64,000 nucleotides of DNA from assembly GCA_938003855.1 (NCBI GenBank), contig CALKXD010000151.1, positions 1 through 64,000 of the forward strand, in the 5' to 3' direction. Below, in pieces: positions 54,519 to 61,050 of this stretch (position 1 is its first letter; each line of letters starts with the position of its first letter). The translations under genes and the position numbers were made by a program. This DNA is from an uncultured Granulosicoccaceae bacterium (GTDB lineage: Bacteria > Pseudomonadota > Gammaproteobacteria > Granulosicoccales > Granulosicoccaceae). The notes under the pieces were generated by a model. The model made no database searches. It was given only the letters and a program-made list of their open reading frames with translations, and was not told where the DNA came from.

Positions 54519-55964
54519 ATGCGAAACGCCGGGCAGTGCAGTAACCTGCTTGTAATCATGTCAGATGAACATCGCAAGGACGCCATGGGCTGCGTCGGCC
54601 ATGCGCAGGTGCAGACACCTAATCTCGATCTACTGGCCAGCCGTGGCACATTATTTTCCAATGCCTATACGCCATCCCCGATGTGTGTTCCCACGCGTGC
54701 CGGTATTGCCTGTGGCGACTATATAAACAAGCTTGGTTACTGGGACAGTGCCACCCCCTATGACGGCCGTGTGCGCAGCTGGATGCGTCAGCTCAGTGAT
54801 CAGGGGGTTCCTGTCACATCGATTGGCAAGCTGCACTTTCGCTCTGCTGACGATAACAATGGCTTTGTCGAAGAGCTCCTGCCGATGCATGTGGTGGGCA
54901 ACGTTGGCTGGACCGTCGGCCTGCTGCGCCGCGATGCGCCGGTTTACAGTGCCGCCGCCGAGCTTGCCGCAGAGGTTGGCGTGGGGGCCAGCAGTTACAC
55001 CGACTACGACAACAACATCACAAGCGTTGCCGGATCCTGGCTTGCGGCAAAAAAAGGTACCACTGAGCCCTGGGCTGCGGTGGTGTCACTGGTCAGTCCG
55101 CACTATCCGTTAACATGCCCTGAGCCATTCTCTGATCTCTATCAAGCTGACAGCATGGAGTTACCTGTCGGCTACGGTGATCAACCGCAACACGCAGAGC
55201 TTAAAAAGGTGCGTGAGTTTTTCAATTATGAAAAATACTTTGACGAGCAAAAAATGCGTGAAGCCAAAGCCGCTTATTTTGGCTTGACCAGTTTTATGGA
55301 TAATTGTGTCGGGCAACTCCACCAGGCGCTGGAAAACAGTGGTCAGCTGCAAAACACGGTAGTGATTTATATGTCTGATCATGGCGATATGCTGGGGGAT
55401 CAGGGGTTCTGGACCAAGCAGGTAATGTATGAGCAATCCGCAGGCGTACCGTTAATTGCCGCCGGACCCGGTTTTACTGCAGGAAAAGAAGTAACAACGG
55501 CGGTGTCACTGACCGACATCGCAGCGACAGCAATCGATGTGTGCGGTGCAAAGCATGATGATCAGAGTCGTGCCTTGCCCGGCGTTTCTTTGCGCCGGAT
55601 AGCAAATTCCGCTGACGATCCCGAGCGCACCATACTCAGTGAGTATCACGATGGCGGTTCTACCACCGGAACGTTTATGGTTCGATGGCAAAACTGGAAG
55701 TATGTTCATTATGTTGATCATCGACCGCAGCTGTTTAATCTGCATGATGATCCACATGAACTGCACAATCTGGCGGATGGCAGCATCCGTCGTGGGGTGG
55801 CAGATGCCCTGCTGGAAGGTGAACGTAGACTTCGCGGGTTCTGTGATCCGGATGAGGTCAATGCCCGCTGCTTTGAGGATCAGAGTCGGCGGATCGAGGT
55901 GCTTGGCGGGCGACAGGCGTGTCTTGAGTCTTATGTATTTAATCACACACCGGCACCCACCTGA
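54519..55964 (+). CDS. sulfatase-family hydrolase, Cys-type, second locus
   Basis: 481-residue sulfatase without a signal peptide. Metal-ligand Asp is in VIMSDEHRKD. The formylglycine Cys56 lies in the canonical box PMCVPTRAGI. The further metal motif is MSDHGDMLGDQGFWTK, and HYPLTCPEP is choline-sulfatase/heparan-type in flavour. It is shorter than the first sulfatase at 36604-38265 and belongs to a different branch. The start at ATG 54519 is set by AGGAG. The substrate is not predictable. A 407-bp gap separates it from lodA. Confidence 0.88.
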   Translation: MRNAGQCSNLLVIMSDEHRKDAMGCVGHAQVQTPNLDLLASRGTLFSNAYTPSPMCVPTRAGIACGDYINKLGYWDSATPYDGRVRSWMRQLSDQGVPVTSIGKLHFRSADDNNGFVEELLPMHVVGNVGWTVGLLRRDAPVYSAAAELAAEVGVGASSYTDYDNNITSVAGSWLAAKKGTTEPWAAVVSLVSPHYPLTCPEPFSDLYQADSMELPVGYGDQPQHAELKKVREFFNYEKYFDEQKMREAKAAYFGLTSFMDNCVGQLHQALENSGQLQNTVVIYMSDHGDMLGDQGFWTKQVMYEQSAGVPLIAAGPGFTAGKEVTTAVSLTDIAATAIDVCGAKHDDQSRALPGVSLRRIANSADDPERTILSEYHDGGSTTGTFMVRWQNWKYVHYVDHRPQLFNLHDDPHELHNLADGSIRRGVADALLEGERRLRGFCDPDEVNARCFEDQSRRIEVLGGRQACLESYVFNHTPAPT

Positions 55965-56371
55965 GGGCCGGTGGTTTCTCAATCCCCGCAGGCGCGCACC
56001 AGAGCGCTGGTCTCCCTCTATAAAAATAACCTGTTCATCTGGCCACCGGCATTGAATGCTGATGGTCCGGTCAGGGAAGGTGGAAATGGAACAGTCGATC
56101 AGGTAGCGCTAGTGGCCTTATCAGTGCCGGGTTATGTCAGAAGCAAGGTGGGTTGATTTCTAGATCCTGCCGCACAATACCGGTTGATCGCGGAGGCGGT
56201 TTCCGGTGGTGTAGAACGGGCCAAAAAATGGTACTTTGTCTCTGCCAGTGACTGACGACTCCATGTGGCGGTGGACTCGACGCCGACTGGTTGCAGGGCA
56301 GCGGTAAAAAGCACACAGCCGGTCGGGTGTATCTGATGCCGGCTGCGGTCACGTGATACAAGGAGGAAATC
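55965..56371. promoter_or_regulatory. gap holding the lodA promoter
   Basis: A 407-bp stretch without a recognisable gene; the one 61-codon open frame (near 55971) has no family resemblance. The end carries the strong ribosome site AGGAGG (56361-56366) of lodA. Confidence 0.4.
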
Positions 56372-58444
56372 ATGGCGAGTCAATTCAGAATCCATCCATC
56401 GGTTGGATTTGCACGGGTAGGGAATTCCCCTCAATATCTGCTCGAACCCCAAACCATGGCCGGTGTGCCTCAGGGAGCCGGGGTTGATCAGACCGGTGGG
56501 TTACCTATCGTCCCCGGTACCGAGTCACAAACGGTTGTTGCCAGTCAGCTGCGTGATGATCAGGATCGTCTTAAACGTCAGGCATCGCGCTTTAAACTAT
56601 TTGCCTATCCGGTGCAGGAAAATGAAACCTACCCGATGGGGGAACAAGGCGTTGAGGTCCACGTCGGCGACACGGTAGATGGCAAAAAAGTCCGTGAAAT
56701 ATTATGGTCAGTGCATCTGGCTAACAAAAAAGCCAACTGGTATAAGGTGCCGACTGAAAAAGGGGTGATGGCCTACCTAGACGGGGCCACGCCGGAAATT
56801 CGCAACCCTGCCTGCAAGGGTGATAAAAATGACGGTAGTCATAGCGGTATTAATGATCCCTATCGGTTAAACAGACTGGTGATCGACCCCGGCCCACGGG
56901 CAATCAGTAGTACCGCTGATACGGCTGTGGCGTTCGACCGGCAAACACCAGCCAGTATAGTCAAAGACGCAGGGATACAGCAGCTGGATCTCTATAACAA
57001 GCGCTTTCCGGGGGATAACGGTGAGGATATCTATTATCCGCAGGATACCCTCGACAGTCTGGGGGAATTGCAAACAGACGAACACGGCAGGCTGATCGTC
57101 ACAGGCGGCTATGGTCGTACTGCCGCGTTGCTGATTGACGGCAAGCCCGCGCCGCTGGAAGACGATACCAACAACGATGGCTGGTTCGACGACTGTGCCG
57201 ATGGCCCGGTTACCGCGACGGTTGTCTTTGACGATGGCACTACGCTTAGCGCCGCGCAGGGAGCCTGGGTGGTAGCGACAGATCCTGCTTTCGCGCCGCA
57301 GATCACCAATTCGGTGACTCTCTGGGATGACCTCTTTGATGTCTGGGTCAGGCATCTGGATCTGCGACCGGATATTTTCAAGCGGGCTCCGGCAGACCCG
57401 GATGATGATGGCTTTCAAGACGGTTTCAAACCATCGTTTGATACCCACATCAGTCCGGTGCTGCGAAGCGCTGACTTACACCGGTGGGCAACGAATCTAA
57501 ATGAACTGGGCATCACCAATCACAAGATTACCGCCGCGATCACGCCATCCACCAATCCGCATGAGAGTGTGCTGGGCGGCATGAGCGCGATACGCGATCC
57601 GGCGCATAAAAATCCGGCTATTGGTCAATCGCTGATGCCACTGTCAATGGGGGATGCCGGTCACGACTTCTTATCGCTGCGCAGAACGCAGTATTTTTTT
57701 CTCCGGCAATGGAGTGTCGGCAAGGCAATCGAAACACCTGACAGCACCTTGAACGAAGGCGAAACACTCGATAAAACTGTATTGTTCAATTGTCAGGGCG
57801 GGCGTTTGAGTCCGGGTATTGAATTGAGTATCTGCGGTCGCGATCCGGCTATCTGGGTGACTGACTGGCGTACCAGTGGTGGCGGTCCTTTTCGCGTAAA
57901 GCACAAGCCACTAAACTACACAGCAGGCAGTACAAGCGGGGACCCCCTGCTTACGGGCGGTTACGTGCCGGATTTTAAAAACAACCCCGAGACTAATCAA
58001 ACCCCGGTCAGCGCCATTCAGAATGGTGCGGGGCTGGAGCCTGGTGATTTATCTAAATTTATGGCGCTACCGTGGCACACCGACTATAACTCTTGTGCGA
58101 CGCATCCGGCTGACAATGGCATTCTGTATTGGTCATGGCCGGCACAGCGACCGGTTGCGGTCTACCTCGCCAGTGAGGTCACCAGTCCTGACGTACTGCC
58201 CGAGCAGCGCTGGTCTGTGCGTGGCAAGGGGGCGGAGGAATCTACCGTGCCTCGCGAGCAGGGCAGGTTTGCGCCAATGGCGCCCATCGTCAATCGCTGG
58301 CAGGATATCGGTATTGTGGTTCAGGCAACCGCTATTGACGATAATCGAAACTACGACCCGCATTCCTATCTTGAAGTGGCCAGTCTGATGGGTGACACCA
58401 GTCAGCCGGTAGCCCCATGGCCGACTAAGTCTGACCCCGACTAG
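56372..58444 (+). CDS. lodA: LodA-like CTQ-dependent amino-acid/amine oxidase
   Basis: 690-residue quinoprotein of the LodA/GoxA family. Characterised members oxidise lysine or glycine, release ammonia and hydrogen peroxide, and carry a cysteine tryptophylquinone (CTQ) formed from their own residues. Family signatures seen: the opening FRIHPSVGFARVGNS, AYLDGATPEIRNPACKG, FNCQGGRLSPGIEL (Cys474), LPWHTDYNSC (Trp568, Cys575) and WSWPAQRPVAVY (Trp587, Trp589). I take Cys474 and Trp568 as the likeliest CTQ pair, but cannot prove this by eye. There is no Sec signal, as in other LodA proteins. AGGAGG is 5 nt before ATG 56372. The partner flavoprotein begins 1 bp after the stop. In known systems the peroxide is antibacterial and biofilm-active. 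Confidence 0.88.
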   Translation: MASQFRIHPSVGFARVGNSPQYLLEPQTMAGVPQGAGVDQTGGLPIVPGTESQTVVASQLRDDQDRLKRQASRFKLFAYPVQENETYPMGEQGVEVHVGDTVDGKKVREILWSVHLANKKANWYKVPTEKGVMAYLDGATPEIRNPACKGDKNDGSHSGINDPYRLNRLVIDPGPRAISSTADTAVAFDRQTPASIVKDAGIQQLDLYNKRFPGDNGEDIYYPQDTLDSLGELQTDEHGRLIVTGGYGRTAALLIDGKPAPLEDDTNNDGWFDDCADGPVTATVVFDDGTTLSAAQGAWVVATDPAFAPQITNSVTLWDDLFDVWVRHLDLRPDIFKRAPADPDDDGFQDGFKPSFDTHISPVLRSADLHRWATNLNELGITNHKITAAITPSTNPHESVLGGMSAIRDPAHKNPAIGQSLMPLSMGDAGHDFLSLRRTQYFFLRQWSVGKAIETPDSTLNEGETLDKTVLFNCQGGRLSPGIELSICGRDPAIWVTDWRTSGGGPFRVKHKPLNYTAGSTSGDPLLTGGYVPDFKNNPETNQTPVSAIQNGAGLEPGDLSKFMALPWHTDYNSCATHPADNGILYWSWPAQRPVAVYLASEVTSPDVLPEQRWSVRGKGAEESTVPREQGRFAPMAPIVNRWQDIGIVVQATAIDDNRNYDPHSYLEVASLMGDTSQPVAPWPTKSDPD

Positions 58445-58445
58445 C

Positions 58446-59582
58446 GTGCTGCAGTCACAGCCCTCGCAGTCTGACTACGATGTGATCGTGGTTGGAGGCG
58501 GGCCAGCCGGTTCGGCGACGGCCATGTCTCTGGTGCAGGCGGGTGTCAGTTCTGTTTTACTCCTCGAAGCATCGCAGTACCGCCAGTCGCGTGTCGGTGA
58601 ATCCCTGATACCGGACGTACGGCAGTGCTTTAACCGGCTTGCTATGAGTCACGAGTTTCTCGATGCCTGCCATGTTAGAACACCCGGCACAGCGTCTAGC
58701 TGGGGTTCCGGTACGCTTGGCTATAACGATTTTGTCTGTCATCCACTGGGAAACGGGTGGCATCTGGACCGCCGTGCGTTTGATCATCATCTGGCGCTGA
58801 CGGCTGCTGAACGCGGGGTGGAGGTCTGTGTTAACTGCCGCTGTCAGGAGGTGACCGATACCACAGCAGGGAGTGGATTGCGTGTCACCGTGAAGACCGA
58901 TGCCGGTCACCGGCAGGTCGAGACCGGTTATATAGTCGACGCTACAGGATTGTCCGCCCGTATAGCGCGACAACAAGGCGCGCATCGAACAATAGCCGAT
59001 CAGCTTACCGTGATTTACGGGTATTTTTCGTTGCCTGAAAGTTCTGCGCCCGGTGACCAGACGCTGCTGGAGGCCTGTGAGTATGGGTGGTGGTATAGAT
59101 CACGGTTGCCCGACAACAAAATGATAGTCTCTGTGTCCTGCGACAGCAGCTATTTCAGCCGGCAGCGCCTGCATAACTGGCAGTGCTGGCTGGACTGCCT
59201 GGCTGGTACCCGATACCTGTCCGGCGGGCTTTGCGGCGCACGATTTGACCCCGCGTCGTTGAAATCTACAGCCACAGTCACCGGTCGTCTATGGCCGCAA
59301 TACGGACCCGGCTGGATGGCGGTTGGAGATGCCGCCACAAGCGTTGATCCGGTTCTCGGTATAGGGATAGTTAAATCCCTTGATGATGGTATAAATGCCG
59401 GGTTGGTCATTGCCAAAGCACTTGCCGGTGATCGGACTGCCGGCGATCAGCATCAGGCCTTGCGGGATCAATGGTACCGGGATTATCTGCAACAGCATCA
59501 GTATCTATACGGGCTTGAACGGCGCTGGCCGGACTCGGAGTTCTGGCGACAACGGCATCATATGGCAGCCCCCGAAGCCTGA
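58446..59582 (+). CDS. lodB: LodB-like FAD-dependent maturation oxidoreductase
   Basis: 378-residue flavoprotein with an N-terminal Rossmann motif VVGGGPAGSATA (about 12-23), a tryptophan-halogenase/GoxB-like fold (GESLIPDVRQCF) and the FAD-binding AVGDAATSVDPVLGIGIVKSL toward the C-terminus. Partners of LodA-type oxidases (LodB, GoxB) are needed to form the CTQ cofactor. It starts with GTG 58446, one base after the lodA stop, so the two are almost certainly translated from one mRNA. No ribosome site is needed if translation is coupled. Confidence 0.88.
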   Translation: MLQSQPSQSDYDVIVVGGGPAGSATAMSLVQAGVSSVLLLEASQYRQSRVGESLIPDVRQCFNRLAMSHEFLDACHVRTPGTASSWGSGTLGYNDFVCHPLGNGWHLDRRAFDHHLALTAAERGVEVCVNCRCQEVTDTTAGSGLRVTVKTDAGHRQVETGYIVDATGLSARIARQQGAHRTIADQLTVIYGYFSLPESSAPGDQTLLEACEYGWWYRSRLPDNKMIVSVSCDSSYFSRQRLHNWQCWLDCLAGTRYLSGGLCGARFDPASLKSTATVTGRLWPQYGPGWMAVGDAATSVDPVLGIGIVKSLDDGINAGLVIAKALAGDRTAGDQHQALRDQWYRDYLQQHQYLYGLERRWPDSEFWRQRHHMAAPEA

Positions 59583-59585
59583 ATA

Positions 59586-59622
59586 GCAGACGTCTGGCTA
59601 GGGGTTACTATTTGACGTCTGC
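59586..59622. terminator. hairpin between convergent lodB and diheme lipoprotein genes
   Basis: A perfect 9-bp repeat GCAGACGTC (59586-59594) / GACGTCTGC (59614-59622) with a 19-nt loop, 3 bp past the lodB stop. No T-tract. Confidence 0.45.
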
Positions 59623-59764
59623 AATCCATGGCGTAAGACAGGTCAGGCTGTCTGTCTGTCTGTGGCACGGTGACCCTATTAAGACGCCTTCAACAATCTG
59701 AAACCTTGTGGTATTGCGTCACCGCATGAGGTGCCCAGGTAAGTTTCCACCCGTCTGGCATTCT

Positions 59765-61015
59765 CTATTGCGCTGGCCCGAATGTCTGGATATTGCAGTC
59801 TGCAGGCACGGTATTGTTTAACGGTTTATAGTTTCCTATCGGATTGAGGCAATTCAGATAAGCTTCTTCCGTTGGCAGGCAAGCCAGTATCTGGCCCACT
59901 GAGTCGGCGTAGAATTCGCGCCATTTATCGAGCGTCATGTTGTGGGCAACCGCCATTGGCATCCAGTGTGAGTCGGGGTAGGTCTGAGCCTTTGCAGAGA
60001 ACGGCGGGAAAAAATTTCGAGCTTCGCAATACGCTTTGTGTGCTTCGGGCGGATTGGTTTGTCCGATACTAAATGCCAGCAGTCTTGCGTAGCGCGTGCC
60101 GTGGCCTGCCACGTGGCAGGTCACGCATTTGTTTCCTTCCGGGCGTATATATTTTGGCGGATTCCATTGGTTAAAGGCTGCACCGAGCAGACGATAATTG
60201 TTTGCCGCGTCGGTCGATACCGGATAAACCACCGGCTCACCGTCTTTCAGTACCTGGGAAATATAAGGCGAGCGAATGAAAGGACCGGATGCATGGCATT
60301 GCGGGCACCCGATTTCTGCGGCTTCAACAGGCGGCAGCCAGAACTGTTCTGCGGTCTTGCACCTGGCATTGGGGTCCGAGGGCGTTTTGCAGGTCTCCGG
60401 TGTTTTGTCCGCGGGTTCTGCGGGCGGTGGCACGCGGCTGGCGTTGATTTTCTCGACCTGGTTGTCCGCTGGAGGTTCGTGTTGAAAAAAGCAGGTGTCG
60501 CCAGTGGATTTGCGATGCTGGATGATGGCGACATCTTCAAAATAGGGATCCTGCGGTGACTCTACATAGCTATAGCGTCGGCAGATAAATATGTTTTGTA
60601 CATCGTCATCGGGCTGGCCGTTGGCGTCCAGATTGGGAAGTCGTCCAACACGGGCGTTGGGGTGGCACCCGGAGGTGTATTTGCCGCCCAGCCAGCTGGG
60701 TCGGTCACAGGTTTCCGGTAGCGGGTCACTGCCGGTCTTACTGATGCCGTCTACCTGGATAGGTATGATTTCACCGTCGAGACAGCTAAACGGTCTGATC
60801 ATACCGATAGCCGCGGTGCATTGACTCCCCATGTGATTGATGTCGTTGGGCAGGCTGGACAGCAGCGCCTCTGTGACGGGTGCCGCCCCGCCGCTGCTTG
60901 TCGTTGTGGTTGTTGCCACCGGCTGTGGTGCCGTATCTGTGGCATCCTGATTACAGGAGGCCAGGCTGCTGAATGCAGCCAATGTGATCGAAATTAAAAA
61001 CAATCCCTGTTTCAT
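59765..61015 (-). CDS. diheme c-type cytochrome lipoprotein
   Basis: 416-residue lipoprotein (lipobox LASC, Cys21). Two heme c sites are present, CPQCH at 237-241 and CVTCH at 297-301. More than a dozen other cysteines, including TSGCHP and CRRYS, suggest disulfides. Further His and Met residues downstream (for example SHWMPMAVAH) could be axial ligands. It should be attached to a membrane facing the periplasm or surface and carry electrons. I recognise no named family. It starts at ATG 61015 with GGAGGA 7 nt upstream (complement of 61023-61028), only 35 bp after the cyclase-AAA-TPR gene, so the two are probably an operon. It converges on lodAB. Confidence 0.8.
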   Translation of the reverse strand: MKQGLFLISITLAAFSSLASCNQDATDTAPQPVATTTTTSSGGAAPVTEALLSSLPNDINHMGSQCTAAIGMIRPFSCLDGEIIPIQVDGISKTGSDPLPETCDRPSWLGGKYTSGCHPNARVGRLPNLDANGQPDDDVQNIFICRRYSYVESPQDPYFEDVAIIQHRKSTGDTCFFQHEPPADNQVEKINASRVPPPAEPADKTPETCKTPSDPNARCKTAEQFWLPPVEAAEIGCPQCHASGPFIRSPYISQVLKDGEPVVYPVSTDAANNYRLLGAAFNQWNPPKYIRPEGNKCVTCHVAGHGTRYARLLAFSIGQTNPPEAHKAYCEARNFFPPFSAKAQTYPDSHWMPMAVAHNMTLDKWREFYADSVGQILACLPTEEAYLNCLNPIGNYKPLNNTVPADCNIQTFGPAQ

Positions 61016-61050
61016 TGTGCTGTCCTCCGTTACTGCATGGCGCTATCCCG

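Noticed and set aside
55971-56156. 61-codon open frame after the second sulfatase
   Set aside because: No ribosome site of note and no recognisable domain.
59648-59663. Four tandem CTGT units
   Set aside because: Short, between two convergent genes, and outside any promoter; not evidence for phase variation.
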